From: Blautia sp900556555
Lineage (GTDB): Bacteria > Bacillota > Clostridia > Lachnospirales > Lachnospiraceae
Direction: 5' to 3' (one strand)
Assembly (NCBI GenBank): GCA_964250615.1
Contig: CAXUGM010000010.1
Length of the DNA: 64,000 nucleotides
Shown: positions 1-6,976 of the stretch, piece by piece
Layout: every line of letters begins with the position of its first letter
Position numbering within the stretch: position 1 is the first letter of the stretch
Program-made: the position numbers and the translations under genes
Notes under the pieces: generated by a model
The model's database searches: none
Told to the model about the DNA's origin: nothing
Seen by the model: the letters and a program-made list of their open reading frames with translations, nothing else

Positions 1-290
1 CGAATTCCATGAAACGCTGGAAGGATAACTGGGATGCTATTTCCCCAATCTTCAAGTTTTCAGCAACAGTTAGAAAGGTCATTTATACAACAAATGCCAT
101 TGAATCGCTGAATTCCACTTATCGGAAGCTGAACCGTCAGAGGAGCGTCTTTCCAAGTGACACAGCCCTTTTAAAAGCCCTTTATCTGGCTACCTTTGAA
201 GCCACGAAAAAATGGACAGCAACAATCCGGAACTGGGCTCAGGTTTATGGAGAGCTAAGTATCATGTATGAAGGTCGCTTACCAGAGTAA
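1..290 (+). CDS. IS256 (mutator-type) transposase, C-terminal part cut by the window edge
   Basis: The reading frame is open from the left edge to a TAA at 288-290, so this is the last ~95 residues of a longer protein. It carries the hallmark C-terminal block of IS256-family DDE transposases: YTTNAIESLN followed by RK...FPSD..LLKALYL and a final W..IRNWAQVYGEL segment. These transposases cut and paste their own element. The catalytic D, D and most of the E region lie outside the window, so intactness cannot be judged. The right terminal inverted repeat should lie within roughly the next 100 bases, but the left end is not visible for pairing and I could not define it. Confidence 0.85.
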   Translation, partial: NSMKRWKDNWDAISPIFKFSATVRKVIYTTNAIESLNSTYRKLNRQRSVFPSDTALLKALYLATFEATKKWTATIRNWAQVYGELSIMYEGRLPE

Positions 291-291
291 T

Positions 292-326
292 AAAAAAAGC
301 AGAAAAACAGGCGGATTACCCGCCTG
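292..326 (-). terminator. Leftward intrinsic terminator after kdgK
   Basis: Perfect 7-bp hairpin CAGGCGG / CCGCCTG with a 5-base loop (308-326). Read on the minus strand it is followed by a T-rich run (292-307). It would stop transcripts from the kdgK side before they enter the transposase gene. On the plus strand no T-run follows. Confidence 0.7.
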
Positions 327-329
327 CTG

Positions 330-358
330 TTGACATGCAATTTTGTAACTGTTATATA
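330..358 (+). promoter_or_regulatory. Strong promoter-like sequence at the IS right flank, facing the 3' end of kdgK
   Basis: TTGACA at 330-335, exactly 17 bases, TATATA at 353-358. It reads rightward, but the only gene downstream (452-1537) is on the opposite strand, so a transcript would be antisense to kdgK. It may be an outward-facing IS-end promoter. No function is shown. Confidence 0.45.
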
Positions 359-451
359 TAAAGCAAGGGCGAAAAGCTGATTTTGTTTAAGCCTATCGCC
401 CATTCTTATCATAGAAGATCTTATTTACAGACTTTTCTTCATAGTCTCTCT

Positions 452-1537
452 TTATCGTTTAATATCGTAATTCATATTCATGAGATTCCTGATAGTGGAA
501 ACATCATCCGTGATATTTCCGTCTCCACGGATGGTATGTTTGATCACGCTGCTTGCTACAGCGAAATTCACCATATCCATTGGTTTGTAATCATGCATCA
601 TAGCATAAATTAATCCACTTGCAAAGGCGTCACCGCCACCTACACGGTCTAAGATATTAAAGGTAAATAACTTGCTTTCAAAGGTGTGATCTTCGTACCA
701 CATAAATGCTTTCAGGCTGTTTTCACTTCCGCTGTGGGCATAACGCACATGGCGGGCAATGCATTTTAAGTTCGGATAACGCTCAATAAAAGCCTGGAAA
801 ATTTCATCCTGCTGTTCATAGCTTGGCTGTAGCGGAACTCCGTCCTTCACGTCGCCTTTACTGTGGTTATCTTCATCTTTCCACAGATGATAAGGCTCAA
901 TGCCAAGGAGAACATCCACATAGGGAAGACATTCCGTACAGAAATCACGGGCCTCTTCCCAGGTCCACAGTTTGCTGCGGAAGTTTCCGTCGAAGCTTAC
1001 CGTGAGCCCTTTTTCTTTTGCAGTTTTCAGGCAATTCATAATGAAATCACGGCAGTTCTGATTCAGAGCAGGAGTGATACCGCTTAAATGAAGCCAGGTA
1101 AATCCATCTAAAAGAGCTGCAATATCAACCGTGCTGAAATCAAATTCTGTAAAAGCACTATGTTTCCGGTCATAAGTTACTTTGCTGGCACGGATTCCGT
1201 ATCCGGCTTCCAGATAATAAGTTCCAAGACGGTGGCTTGGTGTCTGTTCCGGTGTAGTCAGAATCACAGGGGTACAGTGAACGTCATTGCTCCGAAGCAT
1301 GCGGACTGCACTTTTGCCAAGGCTGTTATTAGGAACAACGGTGAAAAATGTACTGTCAACACCCAGATTCGCCAGGGCAAGAGCAATATTTGCTTCACTT
1401 CCTCCATAACTTGCCTCAAAATTTGTAGCAACACGGATTTTATCGTAGTTTGGAGGAGTCAGGCGGAGCATAATCTCACCAATGGTTATAAATTTGTGGC
1501 TGCTGGTATTGTTCAGCAGAGGATTTGAATGTTGCAT
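452..1537 (-). CDS. kdgK: 2-dehydro-3-deoxygluconokinase-like PfkB sugar kinase
   Basis: Member of the PfkB/ribokinase family, most similar by pattern to KdgK, which phosphorylates 2-keto-3-deoxygluconate with ATP in hexuronate breakdown. Visible are the N-terminal ITIGEIMLRL strand, the substrate-side YGGSEANIALALANLG signature, and the C-terminal ATP/anion-hole motif DRVGGGDAF with catalytic Asp near residue 303. At 361 residues it is slightly longer than a typical 320-340. The start is supported by AGGAGG five bases upstream of the ATG. It is transcribed alone from a recognisable promoter (1588-1616); no KDPG aldolase or uronate isomerase is adjacent. A fructokinase or other PfkB specificity cannot be excluded. 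Confidence 0.75.
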   Translation of the reverse strand: MQHSNPLLNNTSSHKFITIGEIMLRLTPPNYDKIRVATNFEASYGGSEANIALALANLGVDSTFFTVVPNNSLGKSAVRMLRSNDVHCTPVILTTPEQTPSHRLGTYYLEAGYGIRASKVTYDRKHSAFTEFDFSTVDIAALLDGFTWLHLSGITPALNQNCRDFIMNCLKTAKEKGLTVSFDGNFRSKLWTWEEARDFCTECLPYVDVLLGIEPYHLWKDEDNHSKGDVKDGVPLQPSYEQQDEIFQAFIERYPNLKCIARHVRYAHSGSENSLKAFMWYEDHTFESKLFTFNILDRVGGGDAFASGLIYAMMHDYKPMDMVNFAVASSVIKHTIRGDGNITDDVSTIRNLMNMNYDIKR

Positions 1538-1587
1538 AGGAACCTCCTTGTATGCAAGATTATATTGGTTTTCGTTGTGTTATTCTT

Positions 1588-1620
1588 ATTTTAGATGATT
1601 CAATACTGCATTGCAATGCA
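1588..1620 (-). promoter_or_regulatory. kdgK promoter with overlapping 14-bp palindrome
   Basis: On the minus strand a -35 TTGCAA (1611-1616), 17-base spacer and -10 TAAAAT (1588-1593) precede kdgK. The -35 lies inside a perfect palindrome TGCATTGCAATGCA (1607-1620), a geometry expected for a repressor operator. Which regulator binds is unknown. Confidence 0.55.
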
Positions 1621-1632
1621 AATATCCAATAA

Positions 1633-2451
1633 TTAATGTATTATTATAGGCACATTCTCAGAAAAATTAGATTTTTTATATTCTTTTGGGGTACATTTGT
1701 TTCGTTCTTTAAAAATCCGGTTGAAGGTCTGCTGGTTGTGATACCCACATTCTATGGCAATGGTAGTAATATTCATATCTGAATTATGCAGTAAATATTT
1801 AGCATAGTTCATACGCAGTGCATTGAGATACGCTGTAAAGTGAACCCCAAGAACATTAGAAAAAATTCTGGATAAATGATATTTTCCAATGCCAAAGTGA
1901 TTAGCAACGCTGGTAAGTGTCAGTTCTTCCTGAAAATGACTGGCAATATAAGCGATAATCTCACAGACAAGATCCTGAGGGGGCTGGTTTTGATAGTCTG
2001 TAAGCTGCAGATTCGGAGAAAGCCGGCATAACATCAGAGATAATAAGGAAGAAATCAAAGAACGCTGCTCATCCTCTTGTTTGATTTCAAACAGTCTTTT
2101 TTCTGCAAAGAGAACATCTTCATGCAAATCTTCCTTTCGGATAACAGGAGTTAAAGGATATTTACTGAGCAGAAGTTTCTTATGAAGGGGCAGCAAGTCT
2201 AAATAACCATTAATAATGTTGAGCTGAGTATTTCCCGTGGTGGATAAGGTGTGATAATCATGTGTCACATTGGGGAAAATCACAGCAACATCTCCCTCTT
2301 GGACTAAATAGGTTTCCTTTCCAATCTGCATTTCCAGAAATCCTTTTTCAGCACGGACATATTCGATATACTGGTGTACATGGAGAGGATATTGTAAGGG
2401 ATTATATTCTTTGACAGCAAAAAAGTATTCTTCTTTTTTCTCGTAAAACAT
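1633..2451 (-). CDS. AraC-family transcriptional regulator
   Basis: About 272 residues with the normal AraC two-part build. An N-terminal cupin-like sensor (the stretch around MQIGKETYLVQEGDVAVIFP and the following H-D-Y) is followed by a C-terminal double helix-turn-helix of ~100 residues (LTLSVANHFGIGKYHLSRIF and IAIECGYHNQQTFNRIFKE, ending in CTPKEYKK). I chose the ATG at 2451 because GGAG lies 8 bases upstream; a TTG 12 codons earlier has no comparable site. It is divergent from the alpha-galactosidase gene with only ~110 bases between the starts, so it most likely activates that gene in response to an alpha-galactoside (inference from arrangement). Confidence 0.85.
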   Translation of the reverse strand: MFYEKKEEYFFAVKEYNPLQYPLHVHQYIEYVRAEKGFLEMQIGKETYLVQEGDVAVIFPNVTHDYHTLSTTGNTQLNIINGYLDLLPLHKKLLLSKYPLTPVIRKEDLHEDVLFAEKRLFEIKQEDEQRSLISSLLSLMLCRLSPNLQLTDYQNQPPQDLVCEIIAYIASHFQEELTLTSVANHFGIGKYHLSRIFSNVLGVHFTAYLNALRMNYAKYLLHNSDMNITTIAIECGYHNQQTFNRIFKERNKCTPKEYKKSNFSENVPIIIH

Positions 2452-2480
2452 AATTTTATCTCCTGCAATAAATGTGTGGT

Positions 2481-2538
2481 ATTTCAAATGAAATATGAAA
2501 CATTATAACGCAAGGTTTGATAAAATAGCAAATATAAT
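2481..2538 (+). promoter_or_regulatory. Divergent control region of the AraC / GH27 pair
   Basis: Contains an inverted repeat ATTTCA-AA-TGAAAT (2481-2494) and a perfect -10 TATAAT (2533-2538) for the GH27 gene, with no good -35 at the right distance. A consensus -10 without a -35 fits an activator-dependent promoter controlled by the AraC protein. Confidence 0.4.
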
Positions 2539-2560
2539 AAGTGCATAAGGAGTGTTGATT

Positions 2561-3862
2561 ATGAGCAAAAATGCATTTGCACCGACACCGCCTATGGGGT
2601 GGAATAGCTGGGATTGTTATGGTGCTTCTGTGACAGAAAAAGAGTTAAGGCAAAATATAGATTACATGGCAGAACACTTGAAAGACCATGGATGGGAATA
2701 TATTGTCTGTGATATTCAGTGGTATGAACCAACAGCAGATTCCAGTCATTATCACAAGTTTGCTGATTTGTGTATGGATGAATACGGAAGACTGATACCT
2801 GCACCAAACCGTTTCCCTTCTGCGGCAAATGGAAAAGGTTTTAAGGAAATTGCTGACTATGCACACAGCAAGGGATTGAAATTTGGGATTCATATTATGC
2901 GTGGTATTCCACGCCAGGCAGTGGCTCAGAATGTGAAAATCAAAGATAGTAAATATACAGCCAGAGAGGCTGCACATCCTTCTTCCATTTGCTGTTGGAA
3001 TACAGATATGTATGGCTTGGATACAACGAAACCCGGGGCACAGGATTATTATGATTCGATTTTAGAGCTGTATGCTTCCTGGGGTGTAGATTTCATTAAA
3101 GTAGACGATATCTGTGTGAAATATGGACGGCCTGGGGATGAGAGTACATTGGAATACGGTGGTGACGAAATTGAGATGTTGAGAAATGCCATTGACAAGT
3201 GCGGGCGTCCCATTGTTCTTAGCCTGTCACCGGGACCTGCTATGGTGGAGCAGGCAGGGCATCTCTGCAAACATGCAAATATGTGGCGTATCACCAATGA
3301 CTTGTGGGATAGCTGGGAAAATATTATGGAGATGTTTAGACGCTGTAACAATTGGAGTCCTTATGTGTCGCAGGGATGTTATCCTGACTGTGATATGCTT
3401 CCGGTTGGGCATATTTCTATCCGAGGCTGTGAGCACGGATTGACAGACCGCCAGACCAGACTTTCAAAGGAAGAGCAGAGAACCATGTTTACTCTGTGGT
3501 GTATTTTCCGTTCTCCTATGATGCTTGGCTGTGAGCTGACAGATATGGATGAGTGGACAACATCCTTAGTGATCAATGATGAGGTTCTGGGGCTTTTGAA
3601 GAAGAGCAGGAATGCTCATCAGGTACTTCGTACAGGTGATTTTATTCTGTGGAAAGCAGAGGATGAAGAGGGAAACACCTATGCTGCATTTTTTAATATT
3701 ACGAACTGGGAAGAGACTTTTAGTGTAAGTTTGAAGCAGCTTGGGCTGGAAGGAAAATGCCAGGTTCATGATATGTGGAGTGGAGAAGATTTAGGAGAGG
3801 CAGAGGAGGCTATAGAAGTTACCTTGAAATCTCATGATGCGATGCTATACCAGTTAAGATAG
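2561..3862 (+). CDS. Alpha-galactosidase, glycoside hydrolase family 27
   Basis: 433 residues. GH27/clan GH-D signatures are clear: MGWNSWDCYG near the N-terminus, GWEYIVCDIQW, the nucleophile segment FIKVDD (Asp182) and the acid/base segment WRITNDLWDSW (Asp247). These enzymes remove terminal alpha-galactose (or alpha-N-acetylgalactosamine) from oligosaccharides with retention of configuration. A small C-terminal beta domain follows from about residue 345. There is no signal peptide, so it acts in the cytoplasm on imported sugars. The ATG at 2561 is preceded by AAGGAG; a GTG three codons upstream overlaps that site and is unlikely. No sugar transporter is adjacent. Exact substrate (melibiose, raffinose, GalNAc) is not decidable here. 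Confidence 0.88.
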   Translation: MSKNAFAPTPPMGWNSWDCYGASVTEKELRQNIDYMAEHLKDHGWEYIVCDIQWYEPTADSSHYHKFADLCMDEYGRLIPAPNRFPSAANGKGFKEIADYAHSKGLKFGIHIMRGIPRQAVAQNVKIKDSKYTAREAAHPSSICCWNTDMYGLDTTKPGAQDYYDSILELYASWGVDFIKVDDICVKYGRPGDESTLEYGGDEIEMLRNAIDKCGRPIVLSLSPGPAMVEQAGHLCKHANMWRITNDLWDSWENIMEMFRRCNNWSPYVSQGCYPDCDMLPVGHISIRGCEHGLTDRQTRLSKEEQRTMFTLWCIFRSPMMLGCELTDMDEWTTSLVINDEVLGLLKKSRNAHQVLRTGDFILWKAEDEEGNTYAAFFNITNWEETFSVSLKQLGLEGKCQVHDMWSGEDLGEAEEAIEVTLKSHDAMLYQLR

Positions 3863-3879
3863 AAAAAGATTTTTGAATA

Positions 3880-3927
3880 AAAAGGCACTGCCCTGTCATT
3901 CATTGATATGCAGCAGCAGTGCCTTTT
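3880..3927. terminator. Bidirectional terminator between GH27 and VOC genes
   Basis: AAAAGGCACTGC (3880-3891) and its exact complement GCAGTGCCTTTT (3916-3927). A-run and T-run on both sides fit two converging genes. Confidence 0.85.
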
Positions 3928-3946
3928 AACTGTTCAATATAAAATT

Positions 3947-4318
3947 TTATCTCCTGTCCGGCACGATTTCCAGCCAGTATCCATCCGGGTCAGAAATGAA
4001 GTAAATTCCCATTTCTTTATTTTCGAAACAGATACAGCCCATTTCTTCATGCAGTTTGTGTGCTGCTTCAAAATTATCTGTGCGGAATGCCAGGTGGAAT
4101 TCGCAGTCACCCAGGTTGTATGGTCTGTCAAAGTCTCTTAACCAGGTTAATTCTAATTCAAAATCTGTGGTTTTATTACCCAGATATACAATGATAAAGG
4201 AACCATCCGGAGCTTCAATTCTCCTTTTTTCCGTAATTCCAAGAGCATTCTTGTAGAATTCCATAGAACGTTCTAGGTCCTTCACATTATAATTTTCGTG
4301 AATCATCTGAAATCTCAT
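3947..4318 (-). CDS. VOC / glyoxalase-I-like protein
   Basis: 123 residues with the paired beta-alpha-beta-beta-beta modules of the vicinal oxygen chelate family. The likely metal ligands of glyoxalase I are all present: His7 in MIHENYNV, a Glu in FELELTW, a His in CEFHLAF and a Glu in GYWLEIVPD at the C-terminus. The family includes lactoylglutathione lyase, which detoxifies methylglyoxal, and the conserved quartet favours that activity. Firmicutes of this group often lack glutathione, so the thiol partner is uncertain. AGGAGGG lies upstream of the ATG. The gene stands between two terminated units, 29 bases downstream of the metallohydrolase gene, and could be cotranscribed with it. Confidence 0.8.
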   Translation of the reverse strand: MRFQMIHENYNVKDLERSMEFYKNALGITEKRRIEAPDGSFIIVYLGNKTTDFELELTWLRDFDRPYNLGDCEFHLAFRTDNFEAAHKLHEEMGCICFENKEMGIYFISDPDGYWLEIVPDRR

Positions 4319-4347
4319 AGGGATACCCTCCTAAAATTTTGACTGCT

Positions 4348-5076
4348 TTATTCTGTACACAGAAAGGTCTGTCCTTCTTGTTCGATTTGCTGAATTTGTT
4401 TCTGATGTTGCTGTCCCTCTTCGGAAACTGTGAACTTCTGGATGATGGAATAGTCCTTCCAGAAATGCATGGGAAAAACGTATTGGATGTTGCCTGTCTG
4501 TTCCAGAATGTATTGGAAACCCTTACTGTACCATTCACCCTGGCGTGGGTCCAGGGGAAGAAAGGCTGCAAAAATATCAAGACCCTTCAAAGGTTCTGTA
4601 TATTTTTTGAAATTGGCAGTCATGTTGTTGTTATATTGTTTGGATTCTCCCGGCCATACCCACCAGTTTAAATCTCCGGCATGATAAATCCATTTTTCCT
4701 GGTAACGTATCAAAAAGGCTACACCGCAGTCCGTAGAAGGAAGTGTATGAATTTCCAGTTTGTCCGAGGTTCCTTCTACAGGAAGAACTAGGTGTTCCTG
4801 GGATTTGATGAAGTGTACGGCATCTTTATTTTCGGGAGTTACATACTTTTTTGCCTGTCCCATGATATCACGGGATAGAATATAGCATATTTTGGAAAAA
4901 CCCACAATAGAAAAAATTTCTGAATTATAGTGGTCTCCATGACTGTGGGAAGCAAAAACATACAAAGGTTTTTCTTTGGGGAGTGCAGGTATGGTTCCTT
5001 CGTAGTAATCAAAAAGCCAGCAGCAATTATCCCACTCCAGAAGAAAACCGCTGTGCCCGATATAGGTGACCTTCAT
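4348..5076 (-). CDS. Metallo-beta-lactamase-fold hydrolase
   Basis: 242 residues. The metal site motif HSHGDH (residues 44-49) and a later YHAGDLNWW segment define the MBL fold; the sequence resembles the UlaG/YjjT-like branch of small predicted metal-dependent hydrolases. Substrate unknown. The start ATG overlaps the stop codon of the upstream dacF gene (TGATG), so translation is probably coupled. Odd feature: the C-terminal ~40 residues are very Gln/Glu-rich. The coupling to a peptidoglycan carboxypeptidase hints at an envelope or stress role, but this is only inference. Confidence 0.75.
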   Translation of the reverse strand: MKVTYIGHSGFLLEWDNCCWLFDYYEGTIPALPKEKPLYVFASHSHGDHYNSEIFSIVGFSKICYILSRDIMGQAKKYVTPENKDAVHFIKSQEHLVLPVEGTSDKLEIHTLPSTDCGVAFLIRYQEKWIYHAGDLNWWVWPGESKQYNNNMTANFKKYTEPLKGLDIFAAFLPLDPRQGEWYSKGFQYILEQTGNIQYVFPMHFWKDYSIIQKFTVSEEGQQHQKQIQQIEQEGQTFLCTE

Positions 5077-6554
5077 CAAAATTCTCCTCTTTTCCGTCTC
5101 TTGTTCTTTTTTCTCCGTTTATGAGAACGGCGGATTCTCACGGACAGGGTAACAATATAGAAAATCATGGCAGCTGCTATAAAAAGTAATGCAGGGTATT
5201 TCCAGTTCGGAAGTTCACGGAAGGTTTTTGCCATGTCATGAGCAAGAGTTTCCGGTGAAGAAGAATCAGAGGCGGGTTCCGTCTCTTTTTCTTCTGATTC
5301 CTCCTGGAAGGTTATGTTTCCCTGTTTGGCAGCTTCTTTGCGAATGCCAAGTTCTTTGGCCACAGCAAGAATTTCATCAGTTGCAGGTAAGGAGGAACTG
5401 CCAAGAACCGTTTCCCCATAACGATAGGTAACGAGCAAAGTATTGTCTTCTTCTAAAGCAGTCTGAAAAGAAAGTGTTTCTTTTTGTTCTTTTGGAACGA
5501 TCAGGGAGGAATCCTGGAACACAGGAGCTAAAATTCCCTGTTCTAAAAGTTTTACCCCAAGGGTATCCTCTTTTGTGGCAGAGAAAGTTTCAGCCTGTGG
5601 TGCTGTTTTCTGGAAATTTTGAAATCCGTAGTCAAACAGTGCCTTTGTATCGTTGTAGTGTTCGTTGATATCAGCAAGAACGACACACACAAGACGCATA
5701 CCATCTCTCTCAGCATAGGTTACCAGGGTGTTGCCCGCTTTTTCCGTATAGCCTGTTTTTCCGCCCAGGCAGCCTTCATAATATTCCGGCTTATCGGGAA
5801 ATATCATTTTATGATGATTGTTTAACCAGCGTGTTTCGTTGGTAATGTTGGTGGTTGGTACAATATAATATGGCGTTTTAATAATTTCCCGGAAGGTTTC
5901 ATTCTGGAAGGCAGCACAGGAAATCATGGCTAAATCTCTGGCTGTAGTATAGTGATCTTCGTGATACAAGCCATTGGCATTGACGAAATGGGTGTTTTCA
6001 CAGCCCAGGTCTTTGGCACGCTGGTTCATGGAATCGACAAAAGCCTGTACCGTGCCGCCGATATGTTCGGCAACTCCTGAAGAGACTTCATTTGCAGATG
6101 CCAAAAGAATAGCGTAGGCAGAATCCTTCATAGTAAGAGTTTCCCCAGGTTTGATGCCAATATGCGTACTGTCGGCTTCAATATTGTTTACCTCATCAGT
6201 GAAGGTAATCTGCGTATCAAAAGGAACCTGTTCAATAGCCAGCATAGCGGTCATGATCTTTGTAGTGCTGGCAGGAGCCCGTTTCTCATCAATGCCTTTG
6301 GCATAGAGAATCGCACCTGAGTCTATATCCATTAAAATGGCAGTTTCTGCCACTACCTTTGGGCCTTGAGGCCAGCCAGGGATTTTGTTTGATTGAATTT
6401 CCCATTCATAGCTTTCTGGTTTCTCTGGTTCTTCTGGAGTGGAGTTTTCTGTATCATCTGCCTGGGCTGCCATCACCGGAGTTACACAGGAGGTAACCGT
6501 AAGAGCAGTGCACAGAAGCAGCGTTTTCCATAAATTTTTTATCTTCTTTTTCAT
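5076..6554 (-). CDS. dacF: D-alanyl-D-alanine carboxypeptidase (DacF/PBP5-type, peptidase S11)
   Basis: 492 residues, a membrane-anchored penicillin-binding protein that trims the terminal D-Ala from peptidoglycan stem peptides. An N-terminal signal sequence ends near residue 30 (PVMAAQA). The three active-site motifs are intact: SxxK as STTK (96-99), SxN as SAN (153-155) and KTG (266-268). A beta-rich C-terminal domain follows, then an acidic linker, a single transmembrane segment (about 450-470) and a strongly basic cytoplasmic tail. PBP5-type enzymes usually attach by an amphipathic helix, so a true membrane span with a basic tail is a variant common in Clostridia. DacF versus DacB naming is not certain. 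Confidence 0.88.
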   Translation of the reverse strand: MKKKIKNLWKTLLLCTALTVTSCVTPVMAAQADDTENSTPEEPEKPESYEWEIQSNKIPGWPQGPKVVAETAILMDIDSGAILYAKGIDEKRAPASTTKIMTAMLAIEQVPFDTQITFTDEVNNIEADSTHIGIKPGETLTMKDSAYAILLASANEVSSGVAEHIGGTVQAFVDSMNQRAKDLGCENTHFVNANGLYHEDHYTTARDLAMISCAAFQNETFREIIKTPYYIVPTTNITNETRWLNNHHKMIFPDKPEYYEGCLGGKTGYTEKAGNTLVTYAERDGMRLVCVVLADINEHYNDTKALFDYGFQNFQKTAPQAETFSATKEDTLGVKLLEQGILAPVFQDSSLIVPKEQKETLSFQTALEEDNTLLVTYRYGETVLGSSSLPATDEILAVAKELGIRKEAAKQGNITFQEESEEKETEPASDSSSPETLAHDMAKTFRELPNWKYPALLFIAAAMIFYIVTLSVRIRRSHKRRKKNKRRKRGEF

Positions 6555-6638
6555 AAAAATGTCCGTTTCCCTTCTTGTAAACTAAGGTATATTATAAGGG
6601 ATTTATGGGATTATAGCAATGAAATTATACAAACCCAC

Positions 6639-6667
6639 TTGACACCCCCAAACACTGCCAGTATAAT
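6639..6667 (+). promoter_or_regulatory. Consensus promoter of the ileS T-box transcript
   Basis: TTGACA (6639-6644), 17-base spacer, TATAAT (6662-6667): an exact sigma-A consensus. Transcription should start near 6674, just before the T-box leader. Confidence 0.9.
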
Positions 6668-6674
6668 AAATTCA

Positions 6675-6929
6675 TATCTGCAAAAACATAGATGGAGACA
6701 GTATTTTGCTGGCAAACGTTTCAGCGAGCCGGGGAAGGTGGAAGCCCGGTACCAGTAGCGGTAAAAGAACATCACTCCGGAGTTGCTATCTGAATCAAGT
6801 AAGAGACGCCGGCTTTTCCTCCGTTAAAGGGAACGCATATAAAAGCACACAAGCTTCGTATGTTGTAAGAGGTGGTATAACGAAAGCACATGTATGGCTC
6901 TCGTCCTGTTACAGGACGGGAGTTTTTTT
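6675..6929 (+). promoter_or_regulatory. Isoleucine T-box riboswitch
   Basis: A tRNA-sensing leader between promoter and ileS. The stem I block GGTGGAAGCCCGG, the GAACATCACTCC...GAGTTG block and the T-box AGAGGTGGTATAACG (6868-6882) are all present in order. ATC (Ile) triplets sit at 6788-6790 and 6794-6796 in the specifier region; I cannot tell which is read, but both specify isoleucine and match the gene downstream. Uncharged tRNA-Ile pairing with the T-box would favour the antiterminator over the hairpin at 6898-6922. Confidence 0.9.
6898..6929 (+). terminator. T-box regulated intrinsic terminator
   Basis: 11-bp stem CTCTCGTCCTG / CAGGACGGGAG with a TTA loop followed by seven Ts. It follows the T-box sequence by 15 bases, the normal arrangement. 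Confidence 0.92.
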
Positions 6930-6976
6930 GCATTGTAAGGAAGTTTTACAATCAGGGAAATTGAAAGGAGAAAATC

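Noticed and set aside
383..613. 76-codon frame downstream of the IS outward promoter
   Set aside because: Mostly antisense to the end of kdgK, with no ribosome site; the promoter is reported instead as a possible antisense RNA source.
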